Source: Kribbella sindirgiensis (lineage in GTDB: Bacteria > Actinomycetota > Actinomycetes > Propionibacteriales > Kribbellaceae). Taken from it: a stretch of DNA of 64,000 nt. The stretch covers positions 434,001-498,000 of the forward strand of contig NZ_SJKA01000004.1 in NCBI RefSeq assembly GCF_004331435.1, read 5' to 3'. How positions within the stretch are numbered: position 1 is the first letter of the stretch; the number at the start of each line of letters is the position of its first letter. The notes beneath the pieces are model-generated. The model saw nothing but the letters and a program-made list of their open reading frames with translations. It was not told where the DNA came from and made no database searches. Made by a program: the position numbers and the translations under genes. This document shows, one piece after another, positions 17,544-25,196 of the stretch.

Positions 17544-18556
17544 GGTCGGGCGCTGACCACGGTGGGTGGCGCTGCAACCGAGGCGAGCACAGTCCGCACT
17601 ACCGTCGCGCCACTGACCTCATGCAGCCACAGCTCCGGCCGCACGGTGATCCGGTGCGCCAGCGCAGCCACTGCGACCGCCTTCACGTCTTCCGGTACGA
17701 CGTAGTCCCGTCCGTTGATGACGGCGTACGCGCGCGCAGTGAGCAGCAGCGCCAGCGACCCACGTGGCGACGCCCCGACGAGGACCTGAGAGTCCCGACG
17801 GGTCGCCGTGGCGAGATCGACGCAGTACTGACCGACGGTGTCGTCCACGGTCACTGTCTCGACCGCACGCTGCGCCGCACGCAGCCCGGCGGCATCCGTC
17901 GCCGCCTCGACCGACTGGTCCTCAGTACGGCGGCTCATCCGGCGCCGTAGTACCTCCCACTCCTCCGCCGGGCTCGGGTACCCGAAACCGATCCGCAGCA
18001 TGAACCGGTCGAGCTGCGCCTCCGGGAGCGGGTAGGTGCCCTCGTACTCCACCGGGTTCGCGGTCGCGAGCACGTGGAACGGCGCGGGCAGCGGGAACGT
18101 CTGCCCCTCGACCGTCACCTGGTGCTCCTGCATGGACTCCAGCAGCGCGGCCTGCGTCTTCGGCGGCGTCCGGTTGATCTCGTCGGCCAGCAGCAGGCCG
18201 GTGAAGATCGGGCCCGGCCGGAACACGAACTCGGAGTCCTTCTGGTCGTACACGAACGCGCCGGTCACGTCCGAGGGCAGCAGGTCCGGCGTGAACTGCA
18301 CCCGCCGGAACTCCAGCCCGAGCGCCTGCGCGAACGACCGCGCGGCCAGCGTTTTCGCCAGCCCTGGGTAGTCCTCGAGCAGTACGTGCCCACCGGCCAG
18401 GATGCCCGCGAGCACCAGTTCCAGTGCCTCGGCCTTCCCGACCACGGCCTGGCTGACCCGCTCCAGCACCTGCCGGCTCAGCTCGGTCACCTCACCGAGC
18501 TTCAGTTCGCCCTCAGTCACTGCGTCGGCCACAGGGTCGGTCACTGCGTCGGTCAC
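17540..18556 (-). CDS. MoxR-family AAA+ ATPase
   Basis: 338 residues. The Walker A region is HVLLEDYPGLAKT near residues 57-69, Walker B is LLADEINRTPPKTQAALLESM, and the sensor region includes ATANPVEYEGTYPLPEAQLDRFMLRI. MoxR ATPases remodel partner proteins, usually with a vWA or DUF58 partner encoded next door, as here. The GTG start is preceded by GGGAG. The N-terminus is a small repeat (VTDAVTDPVADAVTEG). It begins 9 bases after the stop of the preceding two-span protein. Confidence 0.95.
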   Translation of the reverse strand: MTDAVTDPVADAVTEGELKLGEVTELSRQVLERVSQAVVGKAEALELVLAGILAGGHVLLEDYPGLAKTLAARSFAQALGLEFRRVQFTPDLLPSDVTGAFVYDQKDSEFVFRPGPIFTGLLLADEINRTPPKTQAALLESMQEHQVTVEGQTFPLPAPFHVLATANPVEYEGTYPLPEAQLDRFMLRIGFGYPSPAEEWEVLRRRMSRRTEDQSVEAATDAAGLRAAQRAVETVTVDDTVGQYCVDLATATRRDSQVLVGASPRGSLALLLTARAYAVINGRDYVVPEDVKAVAVAALAHRITVRPELWLHEVSGATVVRTVLASVAAPPTVVSARP

Positions 18557-18565
18557 AGGTCTCCC

Positions 18566-19147
18566 TCACAGGTTCTCGATGGTGTGGATCGCGTACTCGA
18601 TCTCGTCGAGGGACGCGGTGCGCTTGTCGTCGCCGGCGATCAGGTGCCAGAGCCGGTCGCCGGTGATCGCGCGGGCGCGGTCCGGCTCCAGCTCGGGGTC
18701 GACGCCGTGCCGGTGCACCAGACGGTCGGTGGCCAGCTCGAACAGCAGGGGGCGGACCCGGCGGGCGAAGGTCTGCGATCCCTCGCCGGCACGCCGTTCG
18801 CGGCTCGACTCCTGCAACCAGGTGGCGATGAACTGCGTGCGGTTGTCGTTGGTCCGGGCTCGCAGCGCGGCCAGCTTGTCGTCGTGCCGCCCCGGCCAGC
18901 TCGTCTCCAGGGTCTGCGGCATCACCAGCCGGATCGCCAGCGACACCACGCCGACCGCGAGCGCGGCCGCCACGAACCACAACGGACGCGGCGCCATACC
19001 GGCAGCACTGAACACAGCCACCAGCAACAGACTCACCAGCACGGCCAGCCCCAGGTGCTGCATCAGCAGCTTGTTCGGCAGCCGCCGACGCTTCACCTCC
19101 GGCGGCGGCCCCTTCTCCTCCAAAGCCGTCCAGCGGTACGACGTCAT
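18566..19147 (-). CDS. Two-span membrane protein of the MoxR operon
   Basis: 193 residues. Two adjacent hydrophobic spans (GLAVLVSLLLVAVFSAAGM and PLWFVAAALAVGVVSLAI) follow a basic N-terminus, and a ~110-residue soluble helical C-terminus ends IEYAIHTIENL. No named domain recognised; similar proteins often lie between DUF4129 and MoxR genes in actinobacteria. Its ATG overlaps the DUF4129 stop (ATGA). It probably tethers or presents a partner to the MoxR-DUF58 machine. Confidence 0.8.
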   Translation of the reverse strand: MTSYRWTALEEKGPPPEVKRRRLPNKLLMQHLGLAVLVSLLLVAVFSAAGMAPRPLWFVAAALAVGVVSLAIRLVMPQTLETSWPGRHDDKLAALRARTNDNRTQFIATWLQESSRERRAGEGSQTFARRVRPLLFELATDRLVHRHGVDPELEPDRARAITGDRLWHLIAGDDKRTASLDEIEYAIHTIENL

Positions 19148-19863
19148 CCGGGGACCTCCGCTTCGACGGGACGGGCTGCCGCGAGCTCGTCACGGAGACG
19201 GAGCAGGGCCGCGCGAGCCTCCGTGCGGGCCTGCTCGCTGGAACCGTGCGTCGAGTACCGCGCTTCGCGGTACAACGCACCGAGCCGGATCAGCTGCGGC
19301 TCGGAGATCCCACCGATCCCGAGCACCCGCACGGTGAACTCGGCCGGTGTCTCGGACGGATCCCGCGGTACGCCGGCGGAAGCGGCCGCCTCCTCCAACG
19401 CGACCCAGCACGCGACGACCGCGTCGGTCGCCGTACCGGTGTCGATACGCGCCAGACCTGTGTCGACCGCCTCGGCCAGTCGCTCCGCCTTCATCCGCTC
19501 CCAGTCCGGCTCGTCGGCCTCCACCTGCGGAAGCCGGACCCGGCGTACGATCCGGATGATGAGCAGCAGGATGAAGCCCACCACGGCGGCGATGATCAGG
19601 TAGACCACGGCCTGCCACAGCGCCAGCACCCACCCCGGCGTCTCGCCCTGCGGCAACAAGCGTGGCGAGGGGGTGCCGGACGGCTCAGGCGCTGATGCAG
19701 TCTGCGTGGGAACCGGCAGCGGTCGCGGGCTGGCGCTCAGCGTGCTGTCACTGATCGGGCGCACCGGCCCGCTCGCGGAGGCGAGCACGACGAAGCCAGC
19801 CACCACGACCCCCAAGAGCAGCACGGCGACCACCGGGAGCGCACCCCGACGCTGCGTCTGCAT
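19144..19863 (-). CDS. DUF4129 domain protein
   Basis: 239 residues. An N-terminal span (ALPVVAVLLLGVVVAGFVV), a Ser/Pro/Thr-rich extracellular stretch, and a second span (VYLIIAAVVGFILLLIIRIV) lead to a cytoplasmic C-terminal DUF4129 domain. The domain includes AVVACWVALEEAAASAGVPRDPSETPAEFTVRVL and LYREARYSTH. In many bacteria this domain is fused to a transglutaminase; here it stands alone. It opens the five-gene leftward operon and starts 17 bases after the Eis-like gene. Confidence 0.88.
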   Translation of the reverse strand: MQTQRRGALPVVAVLLLGVVVAGFVVLASASGPVRPISDSTLSASPRPLPVPTQTASAPEPSGTPSPRLLPQGETPGWVLALWQAVVYLIIAAVVGFILLLIIRIVRRVRLPQVEADEPDWERMKAERLAEAVDTGLARIDTGTATDAVVACWVALEEAAASAGVPRDPSETPAEFTVRVLGIGGISEPQLIRLGALYREARYSTHGSSEQARTEARAALLRLRDELAAARPVEAEVPG

Positions 19864-19880
19864 CTCGGCAGGCTACCTCG

Positions 19881-21092
19881 TCAGAAGCCGGTGTCGAGGA
19901 ACGGTAGCCGGGTTGTGGAAAACGCTTCCGCGGTTGCGGCGAGAGCTCCGGGGGTGTGCTCGGTGACCAGACCGGCCCGGCCGAGTCTCGCGAGCGACGG
20001 GCGGCCCAGGTAGACGGCGCCCAGGTCCCGGACGTCGAGCGTGAGGTCGGCGTCTCGCGACACCGCTGCGCAGGACGCGCCGTCCGGCCCGCCCGCGAGG
20101 TGCCAGCGGCCCGCGTTCCACGGGAGGAAGTCGTCGACCACTTCCAGCACGACGTCGAGGTCACGCGCGTACGTCCGCTCGGCGAGCGCACGACGTACGT
20201 CGACCGGCCGGATCCACAGACCGTCCCGCGTGATCGGCGCCGGCGCCCGCGGGTCGAGCAGCAGGTCCAGCAGCGGGTCGTCCGACGGCACCATCTCGCA
20301 CCGGGTCTGGCTGAGCAGGTCCGGTTCGAGCAGGTACCGCCACAGGGCCGCATGCGACGCGATGTCCACCGCATGCACCCGCTGTACGTCGACGTACCCC
20401 TTCTCGGCGCGCTTGGTCCGGTAGTGCGCGAACCCGGTCAGTTCACCGTCCCGCTCGGCGACGACGCACCGCAGCTTGGACGCGTTCGCGATGTTGCTGG
20501 TGACGGTGGCGCTGACCGCGTACTCCTGCCACCGGTCGTCGTGCCGGCACACACCGGGCCGCTCCAGCGCCAGCCTGTTCCGCAGCTCGGCGCAGCGGGC
20601 GAGGCTCTCCTGTACGTCGACGTACCGGATCCGGACGTCGTCGATCCCGGCCACCGGGCGCAGCGCGCGGGACGCCTTGGGTACGACGATCTCCTGGTGG
20701 TCGGACGCGAGTCCGTAGCCGAACCGCGGATAGATCACCGGCTCGCTTGCGGTCAGTGCCGCCAGCGGTTCGCGGCCCGCCTCGTGGATGTCGGTCAACT
20801 GCCTGCGCATCAGGTCGCGCAGGATGCCGCGCCGCCGGTGCGTCGGCCGGACACCGACCATCGTCACGCCCGCGACCGGCAGTTGCCCACCGGGCACCGT
20901 CATCAGGTGCGAGAACGTGCCGGTATGGCCGACGAGCTGTCCGTCCTCACGGGCGACGATGCTGCGCTCACGCTCCCAGATCCGCCGCTCGGACTCGTAC
21001 TGCTCGTCCGTCCACGGCGCCGAGAACGCCACGTCCAGGAGCTCCAGGAGCTCGTCCCACTCACCAGCGAACTGCGCGATCTCGATGGTCAT
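19881..21092 (-). CDS. Eis-like GNAT N-acetyltransferase
   Basis: 403 residues, the length of the three-domain Eis family. The acetyl-CoA site is VAGVTMVGVRPTHRRRGILRDLM near residues 74-95, followed by YPRFGYGLAS. The SCP-like C-terminal domain ends LPFLDTGF, and a C-terminal Phe carboxylate is catalytic in Eis. Eis enzymes acetylate amines of aminoglycosides or proteins; the substrate here is unknown. It lies 17 bases before DUF4129 on the same strand, so cotranscription is likely. It diverges from the Zur-box gene. Confidence 0.85.
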   Translation of the reverse strand: MTIEIAQFAGEWDELLELLDVAFSAPWTDEQYESERRIWERERSIVAREDGQLVGHTGTFSHLMTVPGGQLPVAGVTMVGVRPTHRRRGILRDLMRRQLTDIHEAGREPLAALTASEPVIYPRFGYGLASDHQEIVVPKASRALRPVAGIDDVRIRYVDVQESLARCAELRNRLALERPGVCRHDDRWQEYAVSATVTSNIANASKLRCVVAERDGELTGFAHYRTKRAEKGYVDVQRVHAVDIASHAALWRYLLEPDLLSQTRCEMVPSDDPLLDLLLDPRAPAPITRDGLWIRPVDVRRALAERTYARDLDVVLEVVDDFLPWNAGRWHLAGGPDGASCAAVSRDADLTLDVRDLGAVYLGRPSLARLGRAGLVTEHTPGALAATAEAFSTTRLPFLDTGF

Positions 21093-21284
21093 GTCCCTTA
21101 CCTACCAGACGGCAGGGACCGCCGACCCGCGATTAACGGCGGCACCGACCGGCCTTGCCCCGAGCCGGCCGGCGCTTGTCCGGTGTCGCCGTACTCGTTG
21201 TCACCGCATGCGCCGAACCCTAGGTACAGCAGGCCGTTCGAGCCACCCCTGGGACGATCAACAGTTGACACCAGCCCTGGACTG

Positions 21285-21301
21285 ATGAAAATCGTTTTCA
21301 T
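21285..21301. promoter_or_regulatory. Zur-type box in front of the COG0523 gene
   Basis: ATGAAAA-TCG-TTTTCAT is a perfect inverted repeat around a 3-base centre. Its core, TGAAAATCGTTTTCA, is close to the Zur consensus of Streptomyces and mycobacteria (TGAAAATnATTTTCA type). A TATACT -10 begins where the box ends (21301-21306), and the ATG lies six bases after it. A bound zinc-loaded repressor would therefore block the promoter. Confidence 0.78.
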
Positions 21302-21312
21302 ATACTGTTCCC

Positions 21313-22386
21313 ATGACCGCCCAAGCGAAAACTCCGTTGTCCTTGTTGGTGGGGCTTTCCACGACGTTGCGGGAGCCTGTACTGGAAGCGATGACCGACG
21401 CCACCACCGTGGCCGTGGTCATCGACCAGGACGACCTGCCCGGCCGGGGCGTGCTGTCCTGGCGCGTGCGGGACGCGTCGGGGCCGATCGACGCGGGCGA
21501 GTTCACGGTCGGGGACGACTGCGGCGCCTGCCAGCTCATCGAGTCGCTGCTGCCGTTGCTGGAGACACTGGTCGCACGAGCGCACTGGGATCACATCGTG
21601 CTCGCGGCGCCGCCCGCGATGGAGGCGCGGCCGCTCGTCACCACCTTGACGACCATGCTGCCGGAGATCGTCGTCGACACGGTCACCTGCGTCGTCGACG
21701 CCGTACTGCTGGTCGAGCAACTGTCCGGCGACGAACTGCTCGCCGAACGCGGCCTGGCCCTCGGGCTGCCGGATCGGCGCAACGTCGCGGAGCTGACCGC
21801 CCGGCAGATCGAGTACGCCGACGTGTGCGTGCTGGCCAACGCGCATCGCAGTACGGCGGTCGAGCGGCTCGAGAACCTGCTGGTGCACCTGAACCCGCGG
21901 ACGTCGGTGGTCACAGCGGACGTTGCCGGCGTACCGAACGGGCCGGTCGCGCGAACCGGGCGGTTCGACTTCAACGCGGCCGAGGCGTGGGCCGGCGAGC
22001 TTGCGGCGTCGGACCGGGTGCAGCCCAGCGGCGACGGCGTCACCACCGTGCTGTGGAGGTCGACGCGACCGCTGCATCCCGCGCGGCTGAACGACGCGCT
22101 CGAAGACATCGTGGACGGAGTGGTTCGCAGTCGCGGCGTGGTCTGGCTGGCGAACCGCCCGACTCAGCGCCTGCGGTGGGAGTCCGCCGGATACAGCGCG
22201 TCGCTCGGGACGCTGGGCGAATGGTCGGAGACCGAGCACCTGGCCGAGTGCACCGTCGTCGCGACCGGCATGGGCCTCGACCCGGCCCGCCTCCAAGCGG
22301 TCCTGGACGCCTGCCTCCTCACCGAATCCGAGCTGGCCACACCCGACTGGACCAACCTCGACGACCCCTTCGCCGGCGTCCTCTGA
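21313..22386 (+). CDS. COG0523/CobW-family putative zinc metallochaperone (degenerate P-loop)
   Basis: 357 residues. The overall order follows CobW-like COG0523 proteins: N-terminal nucleotide-binding region, Cys motif, DTVTCVVDAVLLVEQL, then a C-terminal CobW_C-like part (RPLHPARLNDALEDIVDGVVRSRGVVWLANRP). The P-loop position reads VGLSTTLREPVLEAM instead of GxxGxGKT, and the metal motif is C70-G-A-C73. Zur-controlled actinobacterial members such as the Rv0106 type have a similarly altered P-loop. With the Zur box it is expected to be made in zinc starvation. The transcript is probably leaderless. The C-terminus includes WTNLDDPFAGVL. Confidence 0.85.
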   Translation: MTAQAKTPLSLLVGLSTTLREPVLEAMTDATTVAVVIDQDDLPGRGVLSWRVRDASGPIDAGEFTVGDDCGACQLIESLLPLLETLVARAHWDHIVLAAPPAMEARPLVTTLTTMLPEIVVDTVTCVVDAVLLVEQLSGDELLAERGLALGLPDRRNVAELTARQIEYADVCVLANAHRSTAVERLENLLVHLNPRTSVVTADVAGVPNGPVARTGRFDFNAAEAWAGELAASDRVQPSGDGVTTVLWRSTRPLHPARLNDALEDIVDGVVRSRGVVWLANRPTQRLRWESAGYSASLGTLGEWSETEHLAECTVVATGMGLDPARLQAVLDACLLTESELATPDWTNLDDPFAGVL

Positions 22387-22444
22387 CAGCGCCCTCCCCC
22401 CTCCCCCTCCCCCCGCCCGCCCGGCTCGAAGCCGTCCTCTCCCG

Positions 22445-22554
22445 CATTTGCCTGGTTGACCCATCAGATCAGGGGTTCCACACCCTGGTTCACGGTGTGG
22501 AACCCCCCATTTCGCTGGCAGACCAGGCAAATTCGTGGGTCAGCCAGGCAAATG
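22445..22554. repeat. Nested inverted repeats with competing arms, convergent junction
   Basis: Outer arms 22445-22462 and 22537-22554 match at 17 of 18 positions (core CATTTGCCTGG). Inner arms 22472-22484 and 22494-22506 are perfect (GGGGTTCCACACC). The left outer arm can also pair with a second copy of its complement at 22522-22532 (ACCAGGCAAAT). It lies between the convergent COG0523 and MDMPI genes, where a bidirectional terminator is expected. Confidence 0.75.
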
Positions 22555-22580
22555 GGGACGGGCGGTAACCGGCGTCGCTT

Positions 22581-23276
22581 CTAGCCGAGCAGTGGTAGGC
22601 GGTGGGCGTGCGGGCCGAGCATGGCCAGGTCGTGCTCGTCGAGGGGCAGGCGGCCGGTGGCCTTCAGGATGTACGTCGTGGTGTCCCAGGCGATCACGTC
22701 CCACGCGTCCGGACCGAACAAGCCGTCCAGCGTGCGTGCGGTGACCTGCAGACCTTCGGGATCGGGCTCCGGGGCCCCCGGCAGGCCGACGATCAGATCG
22801 AGGTGATGGACCGTTGCCTCGAGCACCAAGGTGGCGACGAAGTCGGTCGCCCGCAGGACATGACCCTGTGTCTCGACCCGGTGTCCCTTGGTCGCCAGCC
22901 CGGTCGCAGCCGCCCGGACCGCCGCCTCGGACACCTCACGCCAGTGCTGCACGAGCAGACCCGGTTTGCGGTACGCCGCCGCCACGCTCCGCACGAAACT
23001 CGTGTCGCCGTCGGGCTGCGGCGGGAAGTCGTGCCAGTACGTGACGAAATCCCGGTCCGGCTCCACCGCGGCCGGGCTGGCGAACGCGATCAGGGCGCGC
23101 TCAGCGTCGTACAGCAGATGCACCAGCAGCGGACCGACGGGCATGCCGGCGCACCGGGTCTCGAGCCGGAAGTCGGAGTCACTGAGCCCCTGCACCGTCT
23201 CGGTCAGCCGCCCGTAGGTCCGCGCCAGAGTCCCCGCCAACCCCAACGGCAACGCGCCGCGCTCGGGTGCCTTCAT
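22581..23276 (-). CDS. Maleylpyruvate isomerase/DinB-like (MDMPI N-terminal) protein
   Basis: 231 residues from the ATG at 23276, which has GAGGAGG 6 bases upstream. The pattern of a helical bundle with early and late His residues (LVHLLYDAERALIAF, VLEATVHHLDLIVGLPG) and the closing AWDTTTYILKATGRLPLDE fits the mycothiol-dependent MDMPI N-terminal family. Members either isomerise maleylpyruvate or are metal-binding proteins of unknown role; no aromatic-catabolism genes are nearby, so the substrate is open. Confidence 0.75.
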   Translation of the reverse strand: MKAPERGALPLGLAGTLARTYGRLTETVQGLSDSDFRLETRCAGMPVGPLLVHLLYDAERALIAFASPAAVEPDRDFVTYWHDFPPQPDGDTSFVRSVAAAYRKPGLLVQHWREVSEAAVRAAATGLATKGHRVETQGHVLRATDFVATLVLEATVHHLDLIVGLPGAPEPDPEGLQVTARTLDGLFGPDAWDVIAWDTTTYILKATGRLPLDEHDLAMLGPHAHRLPLLG

Positions 23277-23340
23277 CCCCGGCCTCCTCGGTGTCCTCTG
23301 AAGAACGTAACCCGAGAACCCGCCGAGGTGTTCCGGATCT

Positions 23341-23428
23341 CCACCACTCACCAACCCACGCCGAGGCCCGATCGCGGCGGCCCGCTGAGCGTGAGCCGCC
23401 CGGAGCCCACGCGGTTGGTGAGTGGTGG
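23341..23428. repeat. Intergenic inverted repeat (15-base perfect arms)
   Basis: CCACCACTCACCAAC (23341-23355) is the exact reverse complement of 23414-23428. The loop of 58 bases contains its own GC-rich pairing (GGCGG with CCGCC). It lies downstream of the aldolase and upstream of the MDMPI gene, both leftward, so it may terminate the aldolase transcript. Confidence 0.7.
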
Positions 23429-23437
23429 GCGTCCGCC

Positions 23438-24214
23438 CTAGGAGCGAGCCGTGTCCAGGTGGGCCGCCGCGATCGCCTCGAGGTGGCTGAGGTCGGAGGC
23501 CACGGTGGCGAAGGTGTAGCCCTGGTCCAGGCGCTTCTTCGCCGACTCGCCGTCGAACGTGTGGATGCCCGCGGCGATCCCGGCCTCCCGTGCGGTGCGC
23601 GCGATCAGCTCGACCGCCGCCTCGAACGGGCCCTCGACCTCCGGGTCACCGGGGAACCGCGCCCCGAGCGCGAGGCTGAGATCCGACGGGCCGACGTACA
23701 CGCCGTCGAGACCGGGCGTCGCGCAGATCTCGTCGACGTTCTCCAGGCCGAGCGGCGTCTCGATCATCGCCAGTACGACGGTCGCGTCGTTGCTGTCCGC
23801 GGGCACCGGGCCGATCCGCAGCGCGGCCCGCATCGGCCCGAACGAGCGCGCCCCCACCGGCGGGTACTTCGCCGCCCGGACCGCCCGCGCGACATCGTCC
23901 GCGCTGTCGATCAGCGGCACGATCACGCCGGTCGCCCCGGCGTCCAGCGCCCGCCCGATCGGCGTCGGGTCGTTCGCCTCGACCCGCACCAGCCCGACCG
24001 TCGCCCGCGGCCCGATCGACGCGCCCGCATCGATCGCGAGCAGCCCGGTCATCAGCCCCTGGTACCCGATCAGCCCGTGCTGCGCGTCGAGCACCACGTA
24101 GTCGTACCCCAGCCGCGCGATCCGCTCGGCCGCCGGCGGCACGTCCAGCGTGACCCAGTACCCGACCAGCTTCTCCCGCGCCCGGACCTTGTGCGAGAAA
24201 TCGTTTGCATTCAC
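23438..24214 (-). CDS. HpcH/HpaI-family aldolase
   Basis: 258 residues. A class II pyruvate aldolase of the HpaI type: LGYDYVVLDAQHGLIGYQG near the N-terminus, GATGVIVPLIDSADDVARAVRAAKYPP, GARSFGP, VLAMIETPLGLENVDEI with the metal-binding Glu, and GLDGVYVGPSDLSLALG. These enzymes cleave 4-hydroxy-2-oxo acids to pyruvate and an aldehyde with a divalent metal. The usual metal Glu/Asp pair and phosphate-site residues are present. No catabolic partner lies next to it, so the substrate is undetermined. Start is GTG at 24214. Confidence 0.92.
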   Translation of the reverse strand: MNANDFSHKVRAREKLVGYWVTLDVPPAAERIARLGYDYVVLDAQHGLIGYQGLMTGLLAIDAGASIGPRATVGLVRVEANDPTPIGRALDAGATGVIVPLIDSADDVARAVRAAKYPPVGARSFGPMRAALRIGPVPADSNDATVVLAMIETPLGLENVDEICATPGLDGVYVGPSDLSLALGARFPGDPEVEGPFEAAVELIARTAREAGIAAGIHTFDGESAKKRLDQGYTFATVASDLSHLEAIAAAHLDTARS

Positions 24215-24278
24215 GCCCGCAGCCTATCCAGACCACCCCCAGGAAATCGCTCGACCAACCATCAGTTGGGACGAGACG

Positions 24279-25196
24279 ATGCTGCGGATGCCTTCCACGG
24301 AGTTCCTCCTGCACGAGTTGGTCGCCGAAGCCGGTCTGCCCGAGGTCACGTCGTACCAGGAACTGAGCGGCCACGGTTTCGACCACGTGATCCTGCTGGC
24401 CACGCTCGCCGACGGCGCCCGCGTCGTGCTCCGGCATCGAGCCGGATCTCCACGCCCGCTGGCGGTGGAACAGGCACGGTTCCTGGCCGATCACGACGTA
24501 CCCGCACCGCGTCTGCTCGGCGGCAACGACGAGGCGACGCTGTACGAGTACGCGCCTGGCGAGATGCTCTCCACCCTGGTGGCGGAGGGGCGGATGACGG
24601 GCGACGCTTGGCGCTCGCTCGGCACGGCGTTGCAGCGGCTGCACGCCGTACGCTTTCCGAACCGGCTGCGAGGTGCGTTCGGTCCAGACGGCCTGACGCT
24701 GACGTCTGCTGACCCGGTCGCGATGTTGCACGAGCGGGTGAGCGCCGCCGAGGACTACCTGCGGACGCACCTGCCCGAGGTCGCCGCCCAGCTTCCGCGG
24801 GCGCACGCGCTGATCGACGCACACGCCGACAGCCTCAGCGGCCCGACCGCGCTTCTGCACCGCGACATGTACCCGGCCAACATCATCATCGGCCCGGTCG
24901 AGACGCTGCTGATCGACTGGGATGACGCGCACGTCGGTGACCCGGCGAGCGAGATCGCGGCGCTCGAAGAGCACATCTACCTGATCGACCGCACGCCACA
25001 GCTTCCCGACCCGTTCTACGAGACCTACGGACCGCGGGTGGACACAGTGGACGTCTGGCGGTTGTGCGGGGCCATCGGTTGGTATGCGGGCGGCGACTTC
25101 GAGGAGTTCGAGCAGCAGCCGGACCAGGAGCTACGCGCGAAGGCCCGCCGGTGGCAGGCGGGCCTCGCGGACTATCTACGGCTGCGGCTGGGTTAG
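24279..25196 (+). CDS. APH-type phosphotransferase
   Basis: About 305 residues. The kinase-like fold of aminoglycoside/choline phosphotransferases is shown by the catalytic loop LLHRDMYPANIIIG (H-x-D-x4-N) and the metal motif LLIDWDDAHVGDPASEIA. The start is ATG 24279 or 24288; GGGACGAG precedes the first. The substrate could be an antibiotic, an amino alcohol or a small metabolite; nothing in the context decides. Its stop overlaps that of the opposing carboxyltransferase gene by four bases. Confidence 0.85.
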   Translation: MLRMPSTEFLLHELVAEAGLPEVTSYQELSGHGFDHVILLATLADGARVVLRHRAGSPRPLAVEQARFLADHDVPAPRLLGGNDEATLYEYAPGEMLSTLVAEGRMTGDAWRSLGTALQRLHAVRFPNRLRGAFGPDGLTLTSADPVAMLHERVSAAEDYLRTHLPEVAAQLPRAHALIDAHADSLSGPTALLHRDMYPANIIIGPVETLLIDWDDAHVGDPASEIAALEEHIYLIDRTPQLPDPFYETYGPRVDTVDVWRLCGAIGWYAGGDFEEFEQQPDQELRAKARRWQAGLADYLRLRLG

